Shown piece by piece: positions 1 through 9,088 of a stretch of DNA of 64,000 bases (the stretch's first letter is position 1; the number at the start of each line of letters is the position of its first letter). The DNA is from Sunxiuqinia indica (GTDB taxonomy: Bacteria > Bacteroidota > Bacteroidia > Bacteroidales > Prolixibacteraceae): the NCBI RefSeq assembly GCF_009847015.1, contig NZ_WVEM01000016.1, positions 49,339 through 113,338 on the forward strand. Direction: 5' to 3'. Under the pieces are notes generated by a model, which did no database searches, was not told where the DNA came from, and saw only the letters and a list, made by a program, of their open reading frames with translations. Made by a program: the position numbers and the translations under genes.

Positions 1-195
1 TTCTCCTTCAAAAACTTTATCCAGGTTTTTGTCAACCTCTTCGTCAACCTTGTCGTCAACTTTTTTTTCTACCTTTTTCTCGATCTTATCCTGAACTTTT
101 TTGCTCAATTTATTTAAAAAACCTTGGGCTGAAGTAGGTTCAGATAATGATAGAAGAACTAAAATAACCAGAATTTGGGGTAAATATTTATGCAT
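1..195 (-). CDS. secreted protein, N-terminal part only
   Basis: This gene runs off the left edge of the window; only its first 65 codons are visible. The ATG at 195 opens a clear signal peptide (MHKYLPQILVILVLLSL, then a probable cleavage after TSAQ). The mature part seen is an almost pure charged stretch, with repeated Lys/Val/Asp/Glu units of the form KKVEKKVDDKVDEEVDK, which suggests an amphipathic or coiled-coil segment. The family is not recognised from this fragment. The signal peptide and reading frame are seen directly; export to the periplasm or outer membrane is inferred. Confidence 0.6.
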   Translation of the reverse strand, partial: MHKYLPQILVILVLLSLSEPTSAQGFLNKLSKKVQDKIEKKVEKKVDDKVDEEVDKNLDKVFEGE

Positions 196-299
196 AGCAC
201 AATAAGTTTTTAGTGTTTAAAATTTAATATGCTACAAGTTACAACAATCGTAATAATGGTTGCAAATAATTAGAAGAGTTTTTTGTCTTATATAAAGGA

Positions 300-758
300 T
301 TAAAACTTCATGGCTCGATCCATGTCGCGTTTTGCATCTTTTTCCTTTAAGGTTTCGCGCTTGTCGTGTGTTTTCTTTCCTTTTGCCAGACCGATTTCGA
401 GCTTTGCCAAACCACGGTCATTTAGGAACATGCGAAGGGGAATGATAGTTAATCCGCTTTCTTTTATCTTTTTTTGCAGCTTGTCAAGCTCTTTTTTATT
501 CAAAAGAAGTTTGCGATCACGACGAGATTCATGGTTGTTGATATTTCCGAAGTCATATTCTGAAATATTCATATTCACCACATATAGCTCATTTCTTGTG
601 AACCGGCAATAAGCTTCGCCTACCGAAGCCTTTCCGTTTCGGATTGACTTTATTTCTGTCCCAACCAACTGCACGCCGGCAACAAACTTTTCTGAAATTT
701 CGTAATCGAAATAAGCTCGTTTGTTCTTAATGTTTATATGTTGTTTTTTATGCACCAT
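300..758 (-). CDS. smpB: SsrA-binding protein SmpB
   Basis: SmpB binds the tRNA-like domain of tmRNA and delivers it to stalled ribosomes for trans-translation. At 152 residues the length is normal. The core is recognisable: [11 protein letters not shown] near the N-terminus, the [21 protein letters not shown] segment of the OB-fold, and [18 protein letters not shown] followed by [19 protein letters not shown], the basic tail that inserts into the decoding centre. The start codon lies inside the 3' end of the upstream membrane-protein gene (11-bp overlap), so the two are probably co-transcribed. The tmRNA gene itself is not in the window. Confidence 0.96.
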   Translation of the reverse strand: MVHKKQHINIKNKRAYFDYEISEKFVAGVQLVGTEIKSIRNGKASVGEAYCRFTRNELYVVNMNISEYDFGNINNHESRRDRKLLLNKKELDKLQKKIKESGLTIIPLRMFLNDRGLAKLEIGLAKGKKTHDKRETLKEKDAKRDMDRAMKF

Positions 759-1332
759 ATCCGTAAAAGGCTTGAAGTAATTTCCAACTAAATACGTTCA
801 AAATTATGAAGATAAGAAAAATCAGGAGCAAGGCAATTAATATGTAACGATTCTGATTTTCCGCCGGTAAATTCAGGCTTTCTTTTACACCCTGAAAAAA
901 TAAGAAGACTCCGTAAAGGCCTAAAATACCGATGACATATAATCCGGGAAATAATCCGGTGATAAATGATACTGCTAAAAAAGGCAAGAACGAATAAGCT
1001 ACAAGCCGACTAATAGCACTCTGGTCTTTTTTTCCTCCAAAACTGGTTAGCAATTCATTCAACACATAAACCGAAATGTAGTATTGAAGGATATAGCTTA
1101 TTACTTCGCGGGCTGCTTTTGCAACTGCATAGCCAAACAAAAGCTCGCCGCGGAAAATCACTTCGCCTAAAAAAACACCTGTGCCAACCAGGAGCACCAA
1201 TGGTAAGAAATAGTCTTTAAAAGTTGTTTGAGCAGAATCTTCACTTTTTTCATTTTTCCAAACCTTAGTTGGTTCAATAATCACACTGCTACATGTTTGA
1301 AAAAGCTGGCGATATCGTTGTTTAAAATCCAT
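748..1332 (-). CDS. Yip1-like integral membrane protein
   Basis: The product is a predicted inner-membrane protein of about 194 residues resembling the Yip1/DUF1282 family common in Bacteroidota; its function is not known. After a short soluble N-terminus ([12 protein letters not shown]) there are about five hydrophobic segments, among them [39 protein letters not shown] and [18 protein letters not shown]. The reading frame is open further upstream, but only this ATG at 1332 avoids overlap with the divergent miaA gene at 1386, so I chose it. The 3' end overlaps smpB by 11 bp, which suggests one transcript. Confidence 0.75.
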   Translation of the reverse strand: MDFKQRYRQLFQTCSSVIIEPTKVWKNEKSEDSAQTTFKDYFLPLVLLVGTGVFLGEVIFRGELLFGYAVAKAAREVISYILQYYISVYVLNELLTSFGGKKDQSAISRLVAYSFLPFLAVSFITGLFPGLYVIGILGLYGVFLFFQGVKESLNLPAENQNRYILIALLLIFLIFIILNVFSWKLLQAFYGYGA

Positions 1333-1385
1333 AATCTCTGGTTTTGCGTTACAAAAATACATTAATTTGTAAACCCTAATCATAA

Positions 1386-2318
1386 ATGTCGATGAATCAA
1401 CGAAAATATCATATGCTGACCATACTTGGTCCAACAGCTTCGGGTAAAACAACAGTTGCGGCACACGCAGCTAAACTGCTTGGCGGAGAGATTGTTTCGG
1501 CAGATTCAAGACAGATTTACCGAGGTATGGATCTGGGCACAGGAAAAGATTATGAAGATTATGAAGTGGATGGACAACAGATTCCCTATCATTTGATTGA
1601 TATTGTTGATGCCGGATATGAATACAATGTTTATTTATTTCATAATGAGTTCTTAAAGGCTTATAATGAAATCAATTCAAAAGGTAAATTCCCAATTCTT
1701 TGCGGGGGGAGTGGACTTTACATTGAAGCTGTTTTAAACAATTATAAACTCATACAGGTTCCTAAAAACCTGGAGTTACGCAGTCAGTTGGAAGATAAAA
1801 GTCTGGAAGAATTAGCAAAAATTCTGGAGGTGATGAAACCTGAATTGCACAATACAACTGATACCGAAAATCATCGCCGGGTGTTGAGAGCAATTGAAAT
1901 TGAAACTTACATGCAGAATAACCCGGAGCTATCTGATGACATGCCACAAATCAACAGTTTGGTAGTTGGTGTGAAATTTGACCGCGAAAATCGCCGAAAA
2001 CGGATTACTGAGCGGTTAAAACAACGCCTGGAAGATGGTATGCTTGATGAAGTACAACGTTTACTTGACAAAGGATTAAAACCCGAGCAGTTGACTTATT
2101 ATGGCTTGGAATATAAGTATCTGACTCTTCATTTGATAGGCGAAATTTCATACGATGAAATGTTTACAAAGCTCGAAATTGCCATTCACCAATTTGCCAA
2201 GCGGCAAATGACCTGGTTTCGACGTATGGAAAAGCACGGAACTCAAATTCACTGGTTGGATGGATTTATGCCCTTGGAGGATAAGGTTTTAAATATCAGT
2301 GAATTACTCGGCTTGTAA
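1386..2318 (+). CDS. miaA: tRNA dimethylallyltransferase MiaA
   Basis: MiaA transfers a dimethylallyl group to A37 of tRNAs that read codons starting with U. The P-loop GPTASGKTT lies at about residues 15-23, followed by the family signature SADSRQIYRGMDLGTGK, the CGGSGLYIEAV segment and the RITERLKQRLEDGMLDEVQ helix. The C-terminal part keeps YYGLEYKYL and the FAKRQMTWFRR tRNA-binding stretch. Length (310 aa) is normal. It is divergent from the Yip1-like gene and convergent with the thioesterase gene 2 bp downstream. The start at 1386 gives MSMNQRKYHMLT; the Met at residue 10 is an alternative start. Confidence 0.96.
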   Translation: MSMNQRKYHMLTILGPTASGKTTVAAHAAKLLGGEIVSADSRQIYRGMDLGTGKDYEDYEVDGQQIPYHLIDIVDAGYEYNVYLFHNEFLKAYNEINSKGKFPILCGGSGLYIEAVLNNYKLIQVPKNLELRSQLEDKSLEELAKILEVMKPELHNTTDTENHRRVLRAIEIETYMQNNPELSDDMPQINSLVVGVKFDRENRRKRITERLKQRLEDGMLDEVQRLLDKGLKPEQLTYYGLEYKYLTLHLIGEISYDEMFTKLEIAIHQFAKRQMTWFRRMEKHGTQIHWLDGFMPLEDKVLNISELLGL

Positions 2319-2320
2319 AA

Positions 2321-3061
2321 CTAAGCTTTACGAGTTCGCCAATGCGTATCCATACAGCACAATGGCAGTCCATCGCTTTCCCGAAAAATAGTCGATTTAT
2401 AATGTAAATCATCAAGCTTTTGTGAGTCAACAGCTAGTTGATCTCCTGCCATTCCCTCTTTTAGGTAGTTAATCTCGAGGCTCGCCAGTTCATACTGATT
2501 CAAGAAATCTATTCCCAGGCAATCCAAAACACGCTCCAGGTACTTTACACTGTTGAAATGCTTATTGACATCTAAATCGCTGAACAATACAGGTCGGTAA
2601 CTTAAGCCTTCTGATGCCTTGGGTGGTTTAATTCGTTTGGGATTTCGACAGGGCTGCGATTCATTCAGCCGAGGAAACGTATCCATAAAATCACGAAGTC
2701 TGACAATGCGTTTAGTTTCCACATCCAGAATTAACCAGGCTGAACTTGCTTTAAGTAATACTTCTTTGTGGGCTCCTTCTAAAATAAACTCGCGATAGGC
2801 GTACATTCCATCAGTGCCTGCCGACCAGGTGTTTAGCGTGATTTCTTCTTGCCACTCCGGGTATCGTTCAAACTCGAAATAAACTCGCGACAACACCCAG
2901 AACATGTTATTTAGTTTTAAATTGTCGTACCCCCAATCCATTACCTGAGCATGTTTCCAGGCTGCTTCAAGCATCATATTAAATAATGAAGTAACCGATG
3001 CTTTAGCGTATTGATTAGTGTGATATGAACCTATGGTATAATCTTGAATGAATTTTTTCAT
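2321..3061 (-). CDS. acyl-ACP thioesterase (FatA/FatB type)
   Basis: The enzyme should hydrolyse acyl-acyl carrier protein to release free fatty acids. It is a double hot-dog protein of 246 residues, the usual bacterial length. Typical features are YTIGSYHTNQYAKASVTSLFNMMLEAAW at the start of the first hot-dog, then WVLSRVYFEFERYPEWQEE and the DLDVNKHFNSVKYLERVLD segment of the second hot-dog, which carries the catalytic Asn/His pair of this family. It is convergent with miaA and divergent from map, and has no obvious operon partners. Confidence 0.88.
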   Translation of the reverse strand: MKKFIQDYTIGSYHTNQYAKASVTSLFNMMLEAAWKHAQVMDWGYDNLKLNNMFWVLSRVYFEFERYPEWQEEITLNTWSAGTDGMYAYREFILEGAHKEVLLKASSAWLILDVETKRIVRLRDFMDTFPRLNESQPCRNPKRIKPPKASEGLSYRPVLFSDLDVNKHFNSVKYLERVLDCLGIDFLNQYELASLEINYLKEGMAGDQLAVDSQKLDDLHYKSTIFRESDGLPLCCMDTHWRTRKA

Positions 3062-3159
3062 TTGTTGTTGTGGTATTTTTTAAACCTTTCCACAAAAATA
3101 TTGTTCAGTTTTGAAAATAAAGAAGCTTTTGCGACTTTTGCGAAAATTTTTTCTACAAG

Positions 3160-3933
3160 ATGAGTGATATTATTATAAAAACGCCCGAACAGATTGAAGG
3201 GATAAGAAAAAGTAGTCAGTTAGCGGGACAGTCATTGGTAATGATTGAGGAATTTGTGAAACCTGGGGTGAGTACAGAGTTTTTGAATGCCAGGATTGAG
3301 GAATTTGTCCGCGGTCATGGAGCCGTTCCGGCAACGATAGGTTACAATGGTTATCCCAAAGCAACCTGCATATCACTCAACGATGTTGTATGCCATGGCA
3401 TACCAAGCGATAGTCAGATTTTGAAAGAAGGTGATATATTGAACATTGATGTAACCACGATTTTGAATGGTTATTATGGCGATACCAGCAAGATGTACTC
3501 GGTTGGCGAAATATCGGAGCATGCAAGCCGATTGATCAAGGCAGCCAAACATTCACTGGATCTGGGAATTCAGCAGGTGAAGCCAGGTAATTACGTTGGA
3601 AACATAGGCTTTGTGATTGGACGATATGCCAAAGCTCAAAAATACAGCGTTGTCTATGAATTCTGTGGGCATGGAGTAGGGCTGGAGTTTCACGAAGCAC
3701 CTCAGGTTGATCATATTGCCCGCAAGAATACCGGAGATATTATGCAACCGGGAATGACCTTTACCATCGAACCCATGATTAACGAAGGACGGGCGTCAAC
3801 AAAAGTTGATCGAGAAGATGGATGGACGGCCCGGACAAAAGATGGGAAACTTTCTGCTCAGTTCGAACACACCATTCTGGTTACCGATGATGGTTATGAA
3901 GTACTTTCGGATGTAAGTGGTGATTACCGCTAA
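3160..3933 (+). CDS. map: type I methionine aminopeptidase
   Basis: This is a cytosolic metalloprotease that removes the initiator methionine. The 257 residues match the short bacterial type I form. The five metal ligands are visible: Asp in LNIDVTTILNG, Asp in YYGDTSKMY, His in FCGHGVGLEFHE, Glu in FTIEPMI and Glu in AQFEHTI. The substrate-side His is in NDVVCHGIPS. The gene stands alone between the divergent thioesterase gene and a downstream sensor kinase 76 bp away. Confidence 0.96.
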   Translation: MSDIIIKTPEQIEGIRKSSQLAGQSLVMIEEFVKPGVSTEFLNARIEEFVRGHGAVPATIGYNGYPKATCISLNDVVCHGIPSDSQILKEGDILNIDVTTILNGYYGDTSKMYSVGEISEHASRLIKAAKHSLDLGIQQVKPGNYVGNIGFVIGRYAKAQKYSVVYEFCGHGVGLEFHEAPQVDHIARKNTGDIMQPGMTFTIEPMINEGRASTKVDREDGWTARTKDGKLSAQFEHTILVTDDGYEVLSDVSGDYR

Positions 3934-4009
3934 AGTTTTATCATTTAATATTTTTTGAGTAGTGTATTAGTCTACTGAATTGGCTATTTTAGTATGAAAA
4001 TATAATGCT

Positions 4010-5317
4010 GTGAGTAAGCTTTTTGATTACTATTTTAAATTACTACTTTTTAACACGAATGATAGCTCATACGAGTTACTGGAAGAAAAGAAGAAGAGCA
4101 TTCTATTGCATCTTTTCCTCTACCTGTTTTTTTTAGCGATTAGTGTTTCCCTGGTTAGTAACATCTTTCGTGCTGATTACACAACTGCCATTTTCAATGT
4201 TAGCTGCTTGATTGTTGGATTATTGACTTTCTATTTATTGCGAAAGGGAAAAAATATATTTATTCCGTCCCTCATTTTTGTTATCGTTATTTCAGTTATT
4301 AGCACCTACTTTTTTCTAACGGGCGGGAGCAATAATTCCGGCATTGCTTTTATGTTGATGCTTCCTCTTCCGGTGATTTTAATACTTGGGAAAGAAAGAG
4401 GGCTATTGGCTTTGAGCATTTTTTTTGTGTTAAACGCGGTCGCTTATTATGGGTTAAAAGAGTTCTCTTGGAGTCCTGGTTACAACATCAGTCTCATTTG
4501 TCGGCTTTCAATTGTTTTCTTTTTTATTTCTGCAATGGCTTTTGCCAACGAATATGTTTTTGAAATCCTGTATGGCCGCTTAGAAAAAATATCATCTTCA
4601 TTAAAGACCAGTCAGCAGAGGTATAAAAACCTGGCGCTAAACAGGGAAAAGTTTCTGTCTGTTATTTCACATGACTTAAGCGACCACATTGGTAGTTTCA
4701 TGTCTATTTCAACGCTGTTGAATGAGCAATACGATGAGATATCAGAAGAAGACCGGATGAAATTGATTAAACAAATGGCTAATGTTTCGAAAAACAATTA
4801 TAAGTTGCTCGAGGATCTGTTAAAGTGGTCAACCGTTCAGCTTGATCATATTCCATATTCTCCGACTGCTTTTAAATTGGAGAGAATCTACCGTGAGGTT
4901 ATTGAGCTTTTCAATCCCTTGCTTGAAGGGAAAAAGCTCTCAATCTTTCTGAAAATGAAAAGCAACTCTGAAATATTTGCCGATTATCATATGGCGAGTG
5001 CTATCTTAAGGAATCTGGTTTCGAATGCCATAAAATTTTCGCATCTCGAAGGTGAAATACGCATTTCGGCAGTCGAAAAGGAGGATAAAATGCTGGTTAC
5101 TGTTAGCGATCGTGGAATTGGTATGAGCGAAGAATTGCTGCTGCGTTTTAATTCATCACTTTCGTTTTCAAACCCGGGAACCATTCAGGAACCCGGAACA
5201 GGAATTGGATTGATTCTTACCAAAGAGTTTGTTCAGAAAAACGAAGGAGAATTATTCATTAAAAGTGTGCCAAACGAGGGTACAGAGGTTAGTTTCACCC
5301 TACCGTTGGTCGATTAA
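4010..5317 (+). CDS. membrane sensor histidine kinase
   Basis: The product (435 aa) is an orphan two-component kinase. Residues 30-185 form about six transmembrane segments with no large periplasmic loop, so the signal is probably sensed in or near the membrane. A short linker leads to the HisKA helix with the phospho-accepting His at about residue 221 (SVISHDLSDHIGSF). The ATPase domain has the N box NLVSNAIKFS (335-344), G1 DRGIGMS (367-373) and G2 GTGIGL (396-401). The start is a GTG at 4010. No response regulator gene is adjacent, so the partner is unknown. Confidence 0.88.
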   Translation: MSKLFDYYFKLLLFNTNDSSYELLEEKKKSILLHLFLYLFFLAISVSLVSNIFRADYTTAIFNVSCLIVGLLTFYLLRKGKNIFIPSLIFVIVISVISTYFFLTGGSNNSGIAFMLMLPLPVILILGKERGLLALSIFFVLNAVAYYGLKEFSWSPGYNISLICRLSIVFFFISAMAFANEYVFEILYGRLEKISSSLKTSQQRYKNLALNREKFLSVISHDLSDHIGSFMSISTLLNEQYDEISEEDRMKLIKQMANVSKNNYKLLEDLLKWSTVQLDHIPYSPTAFKLERIYREVIELFNPLLEGKKLSIFLKMKSNSEIFADYHMASAILRNLVSNAIKFSHLEGEIRISAVEKEDKMLVTVSDRGIGMSEELLLRFNSSLSFSNPGTIQEPGTGIGLILTKEFVQKNEGELFIKSVPNEGTEVSFTLPLVD

Positions 5318-5391
5318 GGAATGTGGTCCTCTTTCATGAATCTGAATAATAACACACCAAGTATAAATTTTACCTTTGTAGAAAAAAAAAC

Positions 5392-5775
5392 ATGTCTCTA
5401 GTTATAGAAGAAAAGGATCTCGAAAAATTTATCATGATAGGAGATCGGGTGTTGATTAAACCCAAACACCCGAAAAACAAGACAAAATCTGGATTGTACC
5501 TTCCTCCAACTGTTCAGGAAAATGAAAAAACACAAAGTGGTTACATTGTAAAAGTAGGTCCGGGATATCCAATTCCATCAATCACTGATGAAAGTGAACC
5601 ATGGGAACGGCCGAAAAATGAAGCCAAATATATTCCATTGCAGGTAAATGTTGGCGACTTGGCAATTTATCTGGCAAAGAGTGGTTTTGAAATTGAATTC
5701 AAGAAAGAAAAATATATTATTTTGCCACATGCTTCAATTTTAATGATCATTCGCGACGAAGAATTGTTAAAATAA
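5392..5775 (+). CDS. divergent GroES-family co-chaperonin-like protein
   Basis: The 127-residue product keeps the GroES beta-barrel landmarks: GDRVLIKPK near residue 18, SGLYLPPTVQENEK (where the mobile loop would be), SGYIVKVGPG, and a C-terminal LPHASILMIIRDE. It is longer than GroES (about 95 aa) because of an insertion around residues 55-75 (PSITDESEPWERPKNEAK). No groEL gene is adjacent, so it is not the main co-chaperonin operon. This divergent lineage is common in Bacteroidota. A TACCTTTG box at 5371-5378 looks like a -7 element 14 bp before the start codon. Client or partner is unknown. Confidence 0.8.
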   Translation: MSLVIEEKDLEKFIMIGDRVLIKPKHPKNKTKSGLYLPPTVQENEKTQSGYIVKVGPGYPIPSITDESEPWERPKNEAKYIPLQVNVGDLAIYLAKSGFEIEFKKEKYIILPHASILMIIRDEELLK

Positions 5776-5955
5776 TACGAATCGTTCAATCTTCGGACTA
5801 TTGTTTTGTTTGATTTTACGAATCGTAAATAAAACGATATTGATAATTTCAAATTGAAAGAAAATTAACTATTGAATCAAGTTTTTTAATAAATTGCGCC
5901 CGTTTTTGATCCAGTCAGGAATATGGAGTTTTTCTAAACTGTTAAATAATTAAAT

Positions 5956-7248
5956 ATGAATCCACAAGCTGAAGAATTAAACAAAATTATTCAAGCTAAA
6001 CATCCAGTTGTTTACGATCTTTTGTCTGATAAAGGAAAGAATATCTTTTTTCCTAAGAAAGGGATTTTAGGACAAACAGCTGATGCAAAAGGCACAAAAA
6101 TAAATGCCACCATTGGAGCAGCTGTTGAGGATAATGGCAGTCCAATGCGTTTGGGCAGTATTGAATCAAACGTTAAGTTAGATCCTTCATTGGTTTTTCC
6201 ATATGCACCAAGCTATGGCCGTCCTGATATTCGTGCGAAATGGAAAAGCATGATTTACGAGAAAAATCCGACTTTAAGAAATAAGGAATTAAGTGTGCCT
6301 GTTGTAACCAATGCTTTAACTCACGGTGTAAGCATGGCCGGGTATCTGTTTTTAAATGAAGGCGAAAAGGTAATTGTTCCCGACTTGTTCTGGGGAAATT
6401 ATAACTTGATTTTGAACCATGCCTATGGGGCTGAAGTATCCAAATTTAACCTTTTTAATGATGGTGGTTTTGACGTTGATTCATTCAAAACTAAATTAGC
6501 AGAAGGCGGAATTGGTAAAAAAGTACTGATTCTAAATTTCCCCAACAATCCGACAGGGTACACTCCAACAACGGATGAGATCAAAGACATCGTCATGGTA
6601 ATTAAAGAATCAGCAGAGCAAGGCAATAAAATTGTTGTTTTCTCCGACGATGCTTATTTCGGACTGGTGTATGAAGATGGCATTGAAAAGGAAAGTATCT
6701 TTTCGTTTCTATGCGACCTGCACGAGAATGTATTGGCGCTGAAAATTGACGGTCCTACAAAAGAAGATTACGTTTGGGGATTCCGCGTAGGATTTATGAC
6801 TTATGGTATTAAAGGTGGCGATACTGAATTGTATACCGCCCTTGAAGCTAAAACTGCCGGAGCTGTTCGTGGAAACATCTCCAACGCAGCAAATATCTCT
6901 CAATCGCTACTCTTGAAAGCATTTGAAGATGAAGCTTACCAAGCGCAAAAAGCGGAAAAGTTTGATATCATGAACAAACGATATCACGCAGTAAAAGAAG
7001 CACTAAAAGAAGAAAAGTATGCTGAGTATTTTACAGCATTACCATACAACTCTGGCTATTTTATGTGTGTTCAGCTTGCTGAAGGATTAGACGGAGAACA
7101 AATCCGCAAAATATTGATTAACAATTACAGCATTGGACTGATCAACTTGAATAACGTGCTGCGTGTTGCATTTTCGGCCGTAGCAGCTGCAGATGTTAAC
7201 GAGTTGTTCGAAGGAATATATAATGCATGTAAAGATTCGAAGCAATAA
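5956..7248 (+). CDS. class I/II aminotransferase (PLP-dependent)
   Basis: This is a fold-type I PLP enzyme of 430 residues, of the aspartate/aromatic aminotransferase group. Visible landmarks are FPNNPTGYTP (cofactor Asn region), VVFSDDAYFGLVYED (Asp and Tyr that bind PLP), the Schiff-base lysine in KIDGPTKEDYVWGFRVGF, and a C-terminal NNVLRVAFSAV. The substrate cannot be assigned from sequence alone. It is a single gene with its own intergenic regions on both sides and is followed by a good terminator. Confidence 0.87.
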   Translation: MNPQAEELNKIIQAKHPVVYDLLSDKGKNIFFPKKGILGQTADAKGTKINATIGAAVEDNGSPMRLGSIESNVKLDPSLVFPYAPSYGRPDIRAKWKSMIYEKNPTLRNKELSVPVVTNALTHGVSMAGYLFLNEGEKVIVPDLFWGNYNLILNHAYGAEVSKFNLFNDGGFDVDSFKTKLAEGGIGKKVLILNFPNNPTGYTPTTDEIKDIVMVIKESAEQGNKIVVFSDDAYFGLVYEDGIEKESIFSFLCDLHENVLALKIDGPTKEDYVWGFRVGFMTYGIKGGDTELYTALEAKTAGAVRGNISNAANISQSLLLKAFEDEAYQAQKAEKFDIMNKRYHAVKEALKEEKYAEYFTALPYNSGYFMCVQLAEGLDGEQIRKILINNYSIGLINLNNVLRVAFSAVAAADVNELFEGIYNACKDSKQ

Positions 7249-7269
7249 AATAAATAATTGACTAATGAT

Positions 7270-7305
7270 AAGTGCCTTCTCATTATTGGGGAGGCACTTT
7301 TTTTT
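7270..7305 (+). terminator. rho-independent terminator after the aminotransferase
   Basis: AAGTGCCT (7270-7277) pairs with AGGCACTT (7292-7299) across a 14-nt loop and is followed by a T run that touches the stop codon of the convergent exonuclease gene. It terminates the plus-strand transcript. Confidence 0.85.
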
Positions 7306-8026
7306 ACACGACTTCCATATTTTCCATTGGGATTATTTCCTCGCCTTTATAGCGCAGCAGTAGGTTAGCTACTGCCAAGGTATCTTTCTCGCAATATCGA
7401 ATGATTCTGTCAATTTCTCCGTCATTGTAATAAACACTGGCCACCTGGCTGCCGTCAATATCGTCCTTTGGAGTTGGGATGTTGAAGACAGCACAAAGCA
7501 AGTTCAGTGACGTATAGTTTTTGTAATCGCCAAATTTCCAAAGTTGCAAGGTGTCCATTAATCGGTCTTTAACTTCCCAGGGTTTCATGCCCGCAATATC
7601 CAGCGATTTTGGAAGCGGCAGACCGTTGATCAGAGTTCGCCTGGCAATATACGGGTAGTCAAATTCTTGTCCGTTGTGGGCGCAAATTCGTCTTCCCGGA
7701 TGCGACATAAATTTATTGAGCATGTCGTTAAACTGGCTTAGCAGTTTTTTCTCATTGTCATCAAAAAACGACTTAACCCGGTAGAATCGTTCCCCTTGCT
7801 TTTGTGTGACAACTCCGGCTGATATGCAAATTATTTTTCCAAATTCAGCATATATCCCGGCGCGTTCGTATACGTCGCCGGCGGTTTGATCATCAGTTCT
7901 GAAATAGGTTGATTTTTTATCCCATAACTGCTGAAATACCTCAGGTAGTTCTCCAAAATCAGGCTGTTGTGGTACCGTTTCAATATCGATAAACAGGATG
8001 TCTTCTACATTTAATTGAGTGAGCAT
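7304..8026 (-). CDS. 3'-5' exonuclease, PolB-exonuclease-like
   Basis: This is an RNase H-fold DEDD exonuclease of the predicted PolB-like exonuclease family (240 aa). The acidic residues are visible as FIDIETVP (motif I), HNGQEFDYPYIARR (motif II) and YCEKDTLAVANLLLRY (motif III, DEDDy-like). It begins 3 bp downstream of the uridine kinase gene on the same strand, so the two form a likely operon. A housekeeping nucleic-acid role is inferred; its natural substrate is not known. Confidence 0.85.
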   Translation of the reverse strand: MLTQLNVEDILFIDIETVPQQPDFGELPEVFQQLWDKKSTYFRTDDQTAGDVYERAGIYAEFGKIICISAGVVTQKQGERFYRVKSFFDDNEKKLLSQFNDMLNKFMSHPGRRICAHNGQEFDYPYIARRTLINGLPLPKSLDIAGMKPWEVKDRLMDTLQLWKFGDYKNYTSLNLLCAVFNIPTPKDDIDGSQVASVYYNDGEIDRIIRYCEKDTLAVANLLLRYKGEEIIPMENMEVV

Positions 8027-8028
8027 GG

Positions 8029-8634
8029 TTATAGGTTTTGTTTGATGAAATTGGTGAAAATATTGATCGCCACCGTATTGTTGCCACCTTGTGGAATGAT
8101 GATGTCGGCAAACCGTTTGGTGGGCTCTATAAATTGCAAATGGCTTGGTCGAACGGTTTCTTCGTATCGTGTTAGTACCTCCTCAACATTGCGTCCTCGC
8201 TCAATAATGTCGCGTTGGATAACCCGCGAAAGACGGAGATCCGAATCGCAATCGACGAAAGCTTTAATGTCCATCATTTTGCGCAACGAAGCGTTAGACA
8301 GCACTAAAATCCCTTCAACAATTAATACTGATTTTGGATGAATTGTTCGAGTAGTTTCTTGTCTGGTGCAGCTTAAATAGGAATAGGTTGGCTCTTCAAT
8401 ACTCTTTCCTTCCTTTAGTTCCGCCAAGTGCTTAGTTAGTAGACTAAATTCAATGGAATCAGGGTGATCAAAATTTATTTCCTTGCGTCGTTCCATTGGA
8501 ATATGGCTGCTATCGCGGTAATAGGAGTCCTGCGAGATGACAGCTACTTCGTTTTGAGGTAGTTGTTCTATGATTTTTCGGACAACCGTTGTTTTGCCTG
8601 AGCCGGTTCCGCCAGCAATACCGATAATGATCAT
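8029..8634 (-). CDS. udk: uridine kinase
   Basis: The enzyme phosphorylates uridine and cytidine to their monophosphates (pyrimidine salvage). The P-loop GGTGSGKTT is at residues 8-16, SQDSYYRDSS follows the second strand, and NFDHPDSIEF, the TRTIHPKSVLIVEGILVL segment and RVIQRDIIERGR are typical of the family. The length, 201 aa, is normal. It is transcribed with the exonuclease gene downstream. Confidence 0.95.
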   Translation of the reverse strand: MIIIGIAGGTGSGKTTVVRKIIEQLPQNEVAVISQDSYYRDSSHIPMERRKEINFDHPDSIEFSLLTKHLAELKEGKSIEEPTYSYLSCTRQETTRTIHPKSVLIVEGILVLSNASLRKMMDIKAFVDCDSDLRLSRVIQRDIIERGRNVEEVLTRYEETVRPSHLQFIEPTKRFADIIIPQGGNNTVAINIFTNFIKQNL

Positions 8635-8767
8635 TCTTGTATAATTTTGAAGTAAAGATAAACAAGCCCAAACGTTTTTCTATATTCTAATGGTTGTTTA
8701 TGGCTCTATAGTTGGAAAATATTACCTTCGCAAACGAAAAACAAACCGTAACCAAATTTTTTTTGAT

Positions 8768-9067
8768 ATGATAAATCATGTTGTTCTTTTCAAATTAAAA
8801 GGATATCCTGAAGCTGAAAAAGAAGCCGTGATCCGGAAAGTGAAATCAGCGTTGGAAGCACTAAAAAGTAAGATTGAACAAGTTAAACATTTAGAAGTTG
8901 GTTTAAATTACGAATTGAATGCAAAATCGTATGATATTTGCCTGATTTCGCATTTTGAATCGCTATCTGATTTGGATGTTTACCGTGTTCATCCGGAGCA
9001 TTTAAAAGTGGTGGAGCTGATTAATGAAACTACAGTAGAACGTGCAGCAGTTGATTTTGAGTTCTAA
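8768..9067 (+). CDS. Dabb (stress-responsive A/B barrel) domain protein
   Basis: This is a small ferredoxin-like dimeric alpha/beta-barrel protein of 99 residues. MINHVVLFKLKG at the start and YDICLISHFESLSDLDVYRVHPEHLKVVELI at the end are the classic Dabb motifs. The frame is open from 8690, but the ATG at 8768 matches the family N-terminus, so I use that start. Function in bacteria is not established. It is followed 21 bp later by manA. Confidence 0.85.
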   Translation: MINHVVLFKLKGYPEAEKEAVIRKVKSALEALKSKIEQVKHLEVGLNYELNAKSYDICLISHFESLSDLDVYRVHPEHLKVVELINETTVERAAVDFEF

Positions 9068-9088
9068 AAAAAACATTAAAACCAATCA

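Noticed and set aside
310..612. Plus-strand open frame of 100 codons over smpB
   Set aside because: It is exactly antisense to a strongly conserved gene and its product has no sensible composition.
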